Source: Viola odorata (taxonomy: Eukaryota > Streptophyta > Magnoliopsida > Malpighiales > Violaceae). Taken from it: a stretch of DNA of 64,000 nucleotides. Under the pieces are notes generated by a model. The model did no database searches and had not been told where the DNA came from. It worked only from the letters and a program-made list of their open reading frames with translations. Positions 44,329 through 55,520 of the stretch are shown here, piece by piece (the stretch's first letter is position 1; every line of letters begins with the position of its first letter). The stretch is taken from NCBI GenBank assembly GCA_963691705.1, contig OY829537.1, forward strand, positions 78,761,352 to 78,825,351. The letters are read 5' to 3'. Both the position numbers and the translations under genes were made by a program.

Positions 44329-47300
44329 TTAGGCGAAGTATCTCTTGACTGCATCGGCATTTACCGGTCTCGGGAGATCGTCTCCATCCATGTTGGTTAG
44401 CATTAGGGCACCCCCTGAGAATGCACTTTTGACCAGATACGGGCCCTCATACCTTGGGGCCCACTTTCCTTGACTGGCCTCCTGATGAGGGAGAATTTTC
44501 TTCAGCACTAAATCCCCAGCCTCGAATTTGCGAGGTCGTACTTTCTTGTTATAAGCGTTGGCCATTCTTTGCTGATATAATTGCGCATGGAAGATAGCGG
44601 CCAAGCGCTTTTTGGGAAGGAGGTTCAACTGCTCGTACCTCACTCTTGCCCAATCTGATTCTTCTACTTCAGACTCTGCAAGGATTCTGAGAGAAGGGAT
44701 TTCTACCTCAAGGGGAATTACGGCTTCCATGCCGTAAACTAATGAGTAGGGAGTTGCCCCTGTGGATGTACGGGTTGCTATCCGGTAAGCATGTAGTGCG
44801 AAGGGAAGCATGCCATGCCAATCTTTGTGCGTGATTACCATCTTTTGGATGATCCTCTTCAGGTTCTTGTTTGCTGCTTCGATTGCGCCATTCATCTTTG
44901 GTCGATATGGTGACGAGTTCCGGTGCTTCACCTTCCAACGTTGGCAAAGATCGTCGATGATTTTTCCATTGAGATTGGTGCCGTTATCCGTGATGATGGT
45001 CTCTGGGACTCCGTGACGGCAAATGATATTTCTCTCAATGAATCGCATGGTCATTTTCTGAGTGATGCTGGAGTAAGAGGCGACCTCTACCCATTTGGTG
45101 AAGTAGTAGATTGCTACGAGGACGAAGCGATGGTCATTAGAGGCTGCTGGATAAATTTGGCCGATGATGTCGATTCCCCACATCGCGAAAGGCCAAGGCG
45201 ATGTCATGCTGAAGAGAGGGGCCGGAGGGACATGGAGATGGTCCGCGTAGATTTGACATTTGTGGCACTTCCGGAAGTAGCTGATGCAATCTCGTTCGAT
45301 GGTGAGCCAAAAATACCCTTGCCTCATTATTTGTCTGGCCATCATATGCCCACTTGCGTGTGTGGAACAGACCCCTTCGTGGATCTCTGCTATGATTCTC
45401 TTTCCCTCGGCCATGGTGACGCAGCGAAGCAAAGCTCCATCCGCTCTCCTTTTATATAGAACCTCACCGTCGAGGTAGAAGTCTAGTGCTAAGCGCTGGA
45501 GGGTCTTTTTGCTAACCCGGCTTGCCCCCGGTGGGTACTCCCGGTTTCTGATGAACTGTACTAAGTCGTAGAACCACGGCTGGCCGTCAGGTTCCTCTTC
45601 TAAGGCGACACAACATGCCGGAGTTTCCTTTACTTTCACTCTCAATGGTTGGGGCATTACTCCGCATTCTAACTTAAACATTAAGGCCAACGTGGCTAAT
45701 GCGTCTGCGAAGCGGTTCTTTTTTCTGTCGACTCGGTCGAATTCAGTTTCCTCAAATTCCCGTGTGAGTTGGGTGAGTAGCCTTTGATAAGGGATGAGCT
45801 TAGAATCCCGTGTCTGCCATAGATCCTGGGCTTGATAGATGACGAGTGCTGAATCGCCGAAGATTCGAAGTTTCTTTACTTTTAAGTCGATGGCTGCTGT
45901 CAGGCCGCTGATGCATGCCTCATACTCGGCGACGTTATTGGTGCATGGGAAGTTCAATTTGCATGCTATGGGGAATTGACGGCCATCTGGGGCTATGACC
46001 ACAGCTCCCACTCCCTTGCCCGAGAGGTTCACCGCACCGTCGAAGAACATGGTCCACCAATCGTCTTCTCGGAGATCTTCTGTGATCTCATCTTCAATCA
46101 TTATGATGTCCTCATCGGGGAAGTCGAAGCTCAACGACTCATACTCGTCCGAGGCATGATCAGCCAAGTGATCGGCGAGGGCGTTTGCTTTAACCGCTTT
46201 CTGAGTCACATAAATGATCTCATGCTCAGCTAATAAGACTTGCCATCTACAAATGCGACTTGACAGGTACAGCTTTTCGAAGATGTATTTCAAGGGATCC
46301 ATGCGAGAGATTAGCCAAGTCGTGTAATACAACATGTACTGCCGGAGCCTTCGGGCGCACCATGTTAGGGCGCAACAAGTTCGTTCCAACATAGAGTAAC
46401 GCATCTCACATTCGTTGAATTTTTTGCTGAGGTAATAGATGGCTTGTTCACGCCTTCCGGACTCGTCGTGCTGTCCCAAAACGCAACCCATGGCGCTAGC
46501 CGTGGCTGTCATGTACATGAGCAAGGGACGTCCTGGCGTCGGAGGAACTAGTATCGGTGGGTTTTGCAGATATGTCTTGATTTTCTCGAAGGCTTCCTAG
46601 CAGTCTTCGTCCCATTCTGCATCTCCGTGCTTCCTTAGCATTTTGAACATCGGCTCGCAAGTAAGCGTTAACTGGCTGATAAAGCGAGCGATATAGTTGA
46701 TGCGTCCTAAGAAGCTTCGCACTTCTGTTTCGGTGTTGGGAGCGGGCAGCTCTTGAATTGCTTTTATCTTATCAGGATCCACTTCTATGCCTTTGTTGCT
46801 GACGATGAATCCCAACAACTTCCCAAAAGTCACTCCGAAGGTACACTTAGCTGGGTTTAGCCGTAGCCAAAATTGCCTCAACCTTTCAAACACCTTTCTC
46901 AGGATGTCTACATGATCTTACGTGCCGTGAGATTTGGCTATCATGTCGTCGACATATATTTCTAATTCTTTATGCATCATGTCATGGAAAAAGGGTGACG
47001 GCAGCACGTTGGTACGTGGCCCCTGCATTTTTTAATCCGAAGGGCATCACTTTGTAGCAGAAGGTTCCCCAGGGCGTGATGAAGGTCGTCTTTTCACTGT
47101 CCTCAGGTGCCATCTTGATCTGATTGTACCCCGAGAATCCGTCCATGAAAGAGAACATGTCACTTCTGGCGGCACTATCTACTAAGATGTCGATATGGGG
47201 AAGAGGGAAGTCGTCCTTAGGGCTAGCTCGATTGAGATCCCGAAAGTCCACGCACATGTGAACCTTCCCATCTTTCTTAGGCACTGGTACTATGTTGGCT

Positions 47301-47768
47301 ATCCATTCTGGGTACTCAGCAACTCTCAAAAAACCCGCGTCTAGTTGCTTGGTAACTTCTTCTTTGATTTTCAGAAGGATGTCTGGATGCATCCTCCGAA
47401 GTTTTTGCTTGACAGGCTTAAACTCAGGTTTTAACGGAATATGATGCTCAACTATCCCGGGATCAAGACCTGGCATGTCGGCGTATGACCATGCGAATAC
47501 ATCGGAGTAGTCCTTGAGGAGAGAAATCAACCTTTCTCTCTGAGTCGTATCCAGGGTAGTTCCGATCTTGACCAGTTTTTGATTCTCGTTGCTTGCCCCC
47601 AAGTTTACTTCGTCCAATTCCTCCCGATGAGGGGTTATTTCCTTTTCTGAACTTTCTAGTAAACGGGCCAGTTCGTCGGAGACTTCGGCCTTGTCTTCGG
47701 TTGTAGCGATGATTTCTTCGCCAGTAAAGACATAGGTTTTATCAAGACAATCCGAACCAACACTCATC
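44329..47768 (-). pseudogene. E3 pol: RT-RNase H-aRNH-integrase
   Basis: After the intron the frame runs MSVGSDCLDKTYVF, then RT (PVKQKLRRMHPDILLKIKEEV, NIVPVPKKDGKVHMCVDFRDLN, GYNQIKMAPED, MPFGLKNAGATYQRA). A one-base insertion near 46988 shifts the frame. The catalytic YVDD (about 46950) is intact. Two stops follow (TAA 46918, TAG 46597). RNase H (LYMTATASAMGCVLGQHDE, IYYLSKKFNECEMRYS) and aRNH (MFFDGAVNLSGKGVGAVV, NNVAEYEA, FGDSALVI) come next. Integrase has an H/H/C/C finger (HEGVCSTHASG, CHKC) and DDE residues (WGIDIIG, ITDNGTNLNG, NGAIEAANKNLKR), and ends YFA at 44329. From 46524 to the end the 731-codon frame is open. Only a few lesions separate it from a full pol frame. Confidence 0.92.
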
Positions 47769-47918
47769 CTGAAATTAAAAGTGCGAAAAAAAGAGATGCG
47801 TAAAATGAAAATTTGCATATATATTGATTTTTAACAAAAGGGAACAGGAGTCCCTACAAAAATGTTTTCGTAAGAAAACGGGCCAAAAACATATATATTT
47901 TTCAAAATGAGAAATTAC
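47769..47918 (-). other. E3 pro-pol intron (150 bp)
   Basis: Minus-strand donor GTAATTTC at 47918 and a pyrimidine-rich acceptor TTTTAATTTCAG ending at 47769. The donor splits a Pro codon after two bases and the acceptor supplies the third, so gag-pro and pol are joined in frame and the gag-pro stop at 47915 is removed. An intron here is a known Ogre trait. Confidence 0.75.
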
Positions 47919-50900
47919 GGAGAGACATCCGGAAGCATGGTGATGGTCCAGTTGCACACAGACTCCCCTGACTTCTTAACGAAAATGACTGAACCAGGCG
48001 ACGATCCTTCTTCTCCTAGAGTGCAGATACGGAGGTCTGATACCCTGATTGGATTTTCATTGATGGTTTCAGCGGCGAAGGGGAACGTGGTTCTGATATG
48101 GGGGATCGGCATTTTGCCCTCTGGCGCAGAACATCCAAATAGCTTAGCCAGCTGTTTTTCTTTCTTTTCTTGGGCAATCCTGGTGAAATCGGCCTTGCTG
48201 GGTTGGTATCCTAACCCAAATCGGTCTCCGAAGCTCTTCGGAGGCGCCCAGCCTTTTGATCCTTGTAACTCGGCCCCGAGCCGTTTTCCTAATTGGAAGC
48301 TTCCCTCTAGTGTTGACTTAGTGGTTGTTTCGGCTATCCCAGATTTCGAGGCTTCGCAAACGGGGGATCCCTCCTCGATCCAATCCGCGTTGACGATTTC
48401 AAAGGCTTGGAAGGAACTCTCCAAGGTTTCCGCAGTTTCGATGTAAGGCACGGATGCATGCTTGGCCAAGATCAAGGCCTCTTCTGCCTTTATTGTGACG
48501 AGGACATTATCCTTGACGTATTTGAGGCACTGATGCAGGGAAGCGGGGACGGCTCCCGCTGAATGGATCCAAGGCCGTCCTAGAAGCATGCTGTAAGCGG
48601 GTTGGATTTCCATGATCTGGAATGTCAAGGTGAAAGGGTGGGGCCCGATGACCATATCCAACTCAATGTTCCCGATGATCTCTCAAGTGGTGCCATCGAA
48701 AGCCCTAGCCATCATTCCGCTAGGTTTCATGAGAGAGTAATCGACCGGCAGTTGTTCGAGGACATGCCTGGGCATGACATTAAGTGCGGACCCATTGTCG
48801 ATTAGGGCCTTTGCTATGACGTGTCCCTTACATTCCACCGTGATGTATAGGGCCTTGTTGTGATCTCTTCCCGAGGGGTCGATCTCTTCTTCCGAGAAGG
48901 AAATGTTGCTTAAGGCTTGGATCCTTCCGACAAGGTTTTCCACCCCTTCTGTAGTGATATCCTTAGTCACGAAAGCTTGCTTCAAGACTTTTAAGAGAGC
49001 TTGGCGATGCGGCTCTGAAGTAAGGATCAGCTCCATGATGGAAATGCGAGCTGGGGTTTTCTTTAGCTGTTCGATGATGCTGAACTCGCTCTGTTTCATG
49101 ATTTTGAGGAACTCGGTTGTCTCGTCCTCGGTTACAGGTTTGCTCAAACCTTGTGTCTCCTCTATCGTCTCTTCGCGGATCATAGAGTTTTTCCCTTTAG
49201 CTTGTCGTTGCTTTTCTACTTCCTCCGAGATGCAACATCTTCCGGTGCGGGTCATGCCCCCAGTATGAGAGGCCTCACCGATAGTGAGTGCTGTTGGTGT
49301 GACTGCAGGAGGGGTGGTGACCACCGTGTATCCATAGTTGAATGGGACCGCGTGTAAGTCCCGGCTGGGAGTATTCACAGCTAATGTGAACACTACTTTG
49401 CGTGGGGTCGGGGCCGCATCCCTTGTTTGGGCCACGTATTTGAAGGAATACGGTGCTGGAGGATTATCCTCGATGACGTTGATTGCTCATTGGGTTTTCC
49501 CTTTGGTCTGAATGATCCCGAATGTTATGAGTTGCTTGACTTTTTGCTGAAAAAGTCTGCAATCCTGGATGTCATGCTTGCTTTCCCCTTGGCAGAATAG
49601 GCATTGGGCCTGACTATTCCCCGGGAATGGTAGATATGCGTTGTTAGCTAATGCGAAAAACAATTCTTCATTGGGTACTTCCCCCATCGACAGGTGAGAA
49701 AGGTCAATTTCAATGGAAGAAATGTCGCTCATCCCAGGATTATGGTGCGGTAAAGGACTGGTTGTCACATCAGGACCCCTTGTTAAACCTTTAGACGAGA
49801 TTCGTCCTTCTTTGGTTAGGTGTTCGACCTTCTCTCTAAAGTCGTAACAGTTTTCCAAGGAGTGTCCTCGGGTTCCGGCGTGATATTCGCAACTAACCTT
49901 TGGATCATACCAGCTAAGGTAAGGAAGGGATTGAGGCGAGAGTGGGGATGGTGTAATCTGACCGTCTACCAAGAGGCTTGCGTAGATCTCTTTCAAAGGA
50001 AACGGAGGAAGTGACCATATCGGTGAAGGGTATGACTTGGAGTCTGAGGATTCCCAAGAAGGTAGTAAGGGCACTGTGCTAGAATAGGAGGGTGGTGCCG
50101 AATACCTGATGAGGTAATCGAACTTCCCGGAAGGTTGGCCCAAGGTGTCAATCTCGCGGTCGCCTTCGTCGCGGTGCGCGGAGAACCTTTTGCACGATGA
50201 AGTTGATCCTTTCTTCTGGACGATTTGGAGTGGGGTTCCCTCGGCGTTATGCGGGATAGGAAATTCGTCTCCGATCGTGTTGATGGATCCTTCCCCGGGG
50301 GTCGCTTTCTGGGTTTGTATTACTCCGAGACTCGAGAGTTGTCTCACTTTTCCTGTGAACAACTTGCAACCTTGGATCTTATGACCGTCACTTCCCTTGT
50401 AGTACATGCAGTGACTTGGATTGCTCTCCGCGTATGGCACATATCCCTCTCAAGCTAAGGCCTGGAAAAGCTGTTCTTGTGGCCAACTTGATGCTGAAGA
50501 GAGACGGTCGTTGCTTTCTCCTGCCGAGACGGCATTCACCCCTCCCTTTCCTTGGGGATGATTGGGGAGAGGGTTGGTGGATGTGTTGGGTCCTTTTGCC
50601 AATCCTTCGAAAGATATCCATCCACTTTTGATTAAGTGATGGACTTTTGCCTTGAATGCGAAGCAATTTTCCAGAGTGTGACCTGGGGCTCTCGCGTGAT
50701 ATTCGCACCTTGCGTTGAGATCATACCACTTTGGGTAAGGAGGCAATTGAGGCTGAGCAGGGACCGGCACGATCTGTCCGGCCGCCAGGAGATGTTTGTA
50801 GATTTCCCCCGCGAGAAGAGAGAGAGGAGGTGGAGGTTCTCGGTTCCACCGATTGTTGGTCGTGTTTTGGCTATTTGGGTCTTTTGGCAGGTTATACGGC

Positions 50901-52282
50901 TTGGGTGGCATAGGTTGTGATGTTTGTACTGGAGGTGGTGGGAAATGTGTAGGATTTTGAGGCAAGATATTAGCAATTGATGGTGAAGTAAAAGGAAAGG
51001 AGGTGGGTTGATATAGTGATGGCGGATGATACGGTGGTGGCAATAAATAAGGCGGTGGTGGTGGAAATGACTGCCCCTGATTAGCTTGGGAAGCGACAAA
51101 TCCGACGTCCCTTTTCACGACTGATGCTTTCTTTGGTACAAACTCTGGTGTTGGATGCGTGATTCGTCCAGACTTAATCCCTTGCTCGACTCTTTCGGCA
51201 ATTAGGACCATGTCGGAGAAGCTGTTTGAGGGGTTCGAGATCAGGTAGGTGTAGTAGGGAGCTTTGAAGGTGTGCAAGAAAATCGACAAGAGTTCCTTGT
51301 CGCTTAAGGGTGGAGAGATTCTCGAAGCCAACTCTCTCCATCTCTGAGCATAGGTCTTTACGGACTCGCCGATCTTCTTTTCCAGATTTTGCAGGTCGGC
51401 GCGGTCAGGAGCCACCTCCATGTTGAATTTATATTGTCGGTAGAAGGCATCGGACAGGTCTCTCCACGTCCTGATCCTGGCTCTGTCCAGCCCCATATAC
51501 CAAGTTAGGGCGTACTTGGTCAAGCTTTCTCGGAATAGATGGATCAACAACGGTTCGTTGTGGATCATCTCTGCCATCTTGTTGCAATATGCTCTAAGGT
51601 GGGTCTTTGGGCACTCTACCCCCGTATACTTTTCAAAGTCGGGGATCTTGTACTTCAGAGGTATGATGATCCCGGGGACCATGCACATATCGGCGGGACC
51701 TGTGGGATCGAATGGATCGGCCCCTTCGATTGCTCTGAGTCTTTCCTCGAGAAGATTCAGTCTGTCACTTTTCAGTTTCTCGGCCCCGATGGGGTTAGAA
51801 CCGAAAGGCAGCATAGGTTCTGATGAGAACTGAGGTTGTGCGGGGTTGAAAGTGAGGAGTTGAGTTCCCACAGGTCCGGGAACTGTGCTCGGAGGAATAG
51901 GAGGGAGATACAAAGCCTCTAGGTGGGCCTGGTTCTTGCTGGGGTCCACAGCAGGGTTGCTTGAAAGGTACTGAAGCGACGGGGAGATCTCTTCACCCGC
52001 CTTAACTGTAGGCTTTGCAGTGGCGGGTACAGTGAAGGGATTATCCCATCTCCAATGGCCCGGGGGGCCAGAAAGTGGTAGGAGTACGGAAGGTCCTACG
52101 ACGGTGAGCGAAGAGGAAGGCCCTTTTGTTTGAGGGAGATCAAAACCCGGTGGCACTTCGGTGACAGCTTCATCTCTTTCCCTTTCGGCCCTGGTGGCCC
52201 TTTCTGTACTGATCCTAACTTGCTCCTCTAACTCGGCTATTCTAGCCATTAGTGCTTTATCGGTCTTGGCCGGTTCAGTCAT
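47915..52282 (-). pseudogene. E3 gag-pro, one 1455-codon frame with three TGA stops
   Basis: A coiled-coil start (MTEPAKTDKALMARIAELEEQV) is followed by a Pro-rich linker. The capsid region is IPLKYKIPDFEKYTG, then MLIHLFRESLTKYALTWYMGLD-like motifs, SDAFYRQYKFN and FLHTFKAPYY. Four zinc knuckles follow: CEYHARAPGHTLENC, CMYYKGSDGHKIQGC, CEYHAGTRGHSLENC and CLFCQGESKHDIQDC. The second pair is a duplication of the first. Protease shows ALIDNGSALNVMP (DNG is usual in this lineage) and MLLGRPWIHSAGAV. Stops at 50450, 49487 and 48683 are all TGA in an otherwise single frame, and each could derive from CGA. Gag packages RNA, and protease would cut the polyprotein. Confidence 0.9.
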
Positions 52283-53119
52283 TTTTCGTTTTTGAAGTCT
52301 AGTTAGGGGGAGCCTGTGCAGAGTAGCTTACTTCCGAGGAGCTATCGTGAACCTGAAAAAGGGAAAAATACAGAAAAGAGTAAATACAAGTGAGGATATA
52401 CAAGTGATGTGCAATCTTGAGGCGTCCACGTTGCTCATTCATTTTCCGGCCACACTTTCATTTGATATTTTCAGGGAGGTCGGTGAGGCGAGGAATCCCA
52501 GTGGTTGACAAGATACGAAGGAAGCCTCTATACATTCCAACGATATGAAGCAAATCTGAGATGCTAACAGCGAAACCCAAATCAGCAGGGGCAACCAATG
52601 CCGCCATGCTAGGAGGATCTCTTTTTACGCTATACTTTTGACGATGCAAGGCCTGATGCCTGGTGAACTCAATCGAGGGGAGAGACGACAATCTTTTTAT
52701 GAACTTGGAGTTTTTTGTGATAAACTAGGAAGACATGGCCATGAGTGAGTGATACTCGGATGTTTTGAATACTTGGTCTGATTTTTCGGAATTTTGGTGA
52801 GACGATTGTGTTTTATCGGAGGGATTTTCTCTCTTTTTTTTGCGATGGTTTTTTTTTGAGTTTGTATTGGAGGGATAGTTGATATGGAAAAGATGAGGCG
52901 ATTTAATAAATATCCGAAAGAGTACGACTTTATTAAAAAGTGTTTACAAAATATGGTAAACTTGCCAACTTCCTAAATTCATCAAAAATGGCTAAGATAG
53001 ATGAAATCAGGGGTCCTAGCTAAAAAGAAAAGATTTGCCGATATCCGAGCCATTCCCTAAAGGTGTCATTCCTGGACGTTAGAGTCCTGTTGCCAAAGGT
53101 ACTCCATCGAAGCCAACTC
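52283..53119 (-). other. E3 spacer between ORF1 and gag
   Basis: A 77-codon minus frame (52458-52691) without recognised domain, and otherwise no coding signal. In Ogre-type elements ORF1 and gag are separate frames, so a spacer is expected. Confidence 0.4.
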
Positions 53120-54787
53120 CTATTTCTGCATCTCTAACTCAGCCTCTAAGGCGGTAATTCGGCTTTGCAGTGCTTGGCTTTTCCTATCTCCCAAGTCTAC
53201 GCGAGCAGTCAAAATCCTTATCGTCGAATCCCTGTCTTCGATTATGGCACTTGATGCTTCTCTTTTGCGGGTTTCACTGCTCAAGCGTTCCTTAAAGGCC
53301 CTGAGGGCCACCTTCTTTTGTACTGTTTGTACGCGGATGAAATCCTTGTGTTTCCTGTCTAGTTCATTGATCTGGACTTTTGCGTAGCATTGACGTGCTT
53401 CGGCCATATCCCTTTCCTTTATCATCAGATCTCGTTCTTCTTGTGCTGCTCGCATCTGTTCTACCACTTGAGCGTAAGCCATGACATCCATTCCTTTGCT
53501 CACTTGAGATTCCCCTTCTTCTTCCATCGGTTTTTGATTTTCAGGGCGAGGTAAGACATTGTCATTAACTCGTCTCGACCTCCATTGCGAATATTCCGGT
53601 ATTGTGGTTGCAGGGATGCCGTGTCCTTTGAGACAAAAAGGGTGGGCCCAGTCTTGTGCATACAGCTGAATGTTCTGATTTTCTCCAGCGTGTGGCAGGT
53701 CTGACCTTGTCATGCCAAACGTCACGGGAATTATTTGCGTGATGCAGAACTATCTGAGGACGAGGGCAGGGCAATAGTGAGTGCATCCCCATGCTCCGAT
53801 CAAAGGAACCCAAGGTAAGTGTCCGCAGCAGACGATGGGATTGGAAGTCTGCAGCCATTTGGCGTGCCAATTGAAGTCTTCTTCTGAGAGGTTTATGAAT
53901 CGGTCGATCCAGACATCCTTATTTTCCATCTCCCATCTATCCGTGGTCACTGCGTTGATAACCCTGAGAAGAGGACATGACCTTATGTTGCTTGCGAAGA
54001 AAATGGTCTGATCAGGAATCTGTTTGAAGTGGCTGACCAACCATACTGTCAACAACTAGGCGCAACATGTAAGTCTCCCTTTCCCTTTTCTTCGACAAGA
54101 GTCCAAGGAGCGAAAGGTCTCGGCTAAAATGGCTGTTGTAGGATTGATGGCATTTGTTTCCATCTCGTAAAAGATGTTGGCTGCTGCAAAGTCGATGACA
54201 TTCCTCATTTTTGGAAAGAGGACAAATCCAACAATGGCGAAAGCCAGAATCCTTAAGCGTTTCTTTCCGTTGGACAATCGAAAGCGTGCCTCAATATCTG
54301 ACCAGCACCAGAAGTAGTCACCCTCTCTGACACGAGTAGTGATTCCTAACAACTTATCGAGCCTTATTTTGACACTTGAGGAGTCGAGTCGAACATTCTG
54401 GTATATGGCCGATATAGGAGAGGTGAAGCACATCAGAGCTGAGTACTCCTCTAGCGTAGGAGTCAAGTCTACCTCTTTGTCGAAAGAGAAGCACCGATAA
54501 TAGGGATCCCAAAATTTTAGGGCTGCCCGGATGCAACCCCAATCAGTCTTTATGTCAACTAGGGTCAGTAGCTTTCCATAAATACCCTCAAACTGCGTCT
54601 CTTCGTCTTCAGTCAGCTCATTTCTCAACATTCGAATCCTAGTTAAGTCAAAGTCTACGACTTCTACTTTGATCTTAGTAGTGATGTCGGGGGCGAACCC
54701 ACGTTCCAATAGATCTCCTTGTGCGGCCTGATCGTCGAAGCTTCGTCCCCCGAAAATATCAAATGAAAGTAGTGTAGGTGCCGACAT
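53120..54787 (-). pseudogene. E3 ORF1 (Ogre-type pre-gag protein), two TAG stops
   Basis: A single frame of 556 codons from MSAPTLLSFDIF at 54787, with TAG at 54056 and 53750. The N-terminal domain has LKFWDPYYRCFSF, VDLTPTLEEYSALM, then FWCWSDIEARF and LRILAFAIVGFVLFP. This pattern is shared by plant retrotransposon pre-gag and mobile-domain-like proteins (I associate it with DUF7745). The C-terminal half is a long coiled coil (EQMRAAQEERDLMIKERDM to ALEAELEMQK). An ORF before gag is typical of Ogre elements and its role is unknown. Both stops could come from CAG by a single C-to-T change. Confidence 0.8.
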
Positions 54788-55305
54788 GTCGAATGAGCAA
54801 AATGGGTCCTATGGGATAAAAATAAAATTTTAAATGCAAAGTAACCTGCACGTGTAAGAAAATTTGCAGTTCATATAACAGGGAAAAAAATCACGTCAAT
54901 ATGCCAACAAGACAAATAGAGCCACGACAAACAGGTATAATCATGATGCACATGCTGGGGCTCTGATTCTGACACCTCTAACTGGCTTGAATGGTTCCCG
55001 GATGATACCATGAAAAGGTCCCTAAAGTGTCGTCCGGTCTCCCGATTTCTTGCAAAATCTTATAACCTTTCGACTGGCTTTAGGGGTTCATCCGAGTTGG
55101 GATTGGTGAACACTACCCAGGACATGTGTCCTAGGGCATCACTACTACCCTCCTATTTTGGTAATTGTCCCCTGGGTTTAGGGCGCTATGAAATGCATAT
55201 GACAATTAATAAAGCAAATAAATAAACAGACCAGCAATTGATCAAAGCAAATAAATAAACAAATAAAACACCTCTCTAAACATATAAAACCAGCTCCGAC
55301 CCTAA

Positions 55306-55325
55306 GGTCCTCAGTGAAGTCGCCA
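55306..55325 (-). other. E3 primer-binding site
   Basis: Minus-strand TGGCGACTTCACTGAGGACC, 3 nt inside the LTR end (55329). This is the TGGCGACTxC-type PBS common in Tat/Ogre elements; the tRNA was not identified here. 54788-55305 is the untranslated leader. Confidence 0.75.
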
Positions 55326-55328
55326 AAC

Positions 55329-55520
55329 TGTCTCGCCCCACGAAAATTACGAAAAAGAGTAATTCGCGAGTGTGCAACGAAATTTGAGACCTTCAGATGC
55401 TCAGCGTAAAAGGACGCCTAGCAGCATGCAATGAAGTCGCCACCCTAATTTGGTTGCTAGGCTTAGGGAACTCTAATCGTTATGGCATAGGAAATATAAT
55501 AAGTAAAAAAACTAAAGGCA
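55329..55520 (-). repeat. E3 LTR remnant, right (192 bp)
   Basis: TGTCTCGCCCCACGAAAATT... matches 58222-58413. It breaks off at AAGGCA, where Mutator sequence takes over; AAGGCA is shared by both. Confidence 0.9.

Larger units (their letters stand above)
39958..55520 (-). mobile_element. E3: Ogre-like Ty3/gypsy element with truncated LTRs
   Basis: Sense is minus. LTR remnant 55520-55329, PBS, ORF1 54787-53120, gag-pro 52282-47915, a 150-bp intron, pol (RT-RH-aRNH-INT) to 44329, a 3.7-kb repeat-rich 3' region, PPT, LTR remnant to 39958. Long LTRs (about 3.4 kb, judged from 58222-61613), an ORF before gag, the intron between pro and RT, and aRNH before integrase are the hallmarks of Ogre/Tat elements. 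Both LTRs are cut: only the inner 608 bp (left) and 192 bp (right) remain. Confidence 0.92.

Noticed and set aside
44923..45459. 178-codon plus-strand frame in E3 pol
   Set aside because: Lies fully inside the minus-strand integrase; shadow.
53750..54787. Programmed stop-codon readthrough in E3 ORF1 (two TAG)
   Set aside because: Other E3 frames carry random TGA stops too, so C-to-T decay is simpler.
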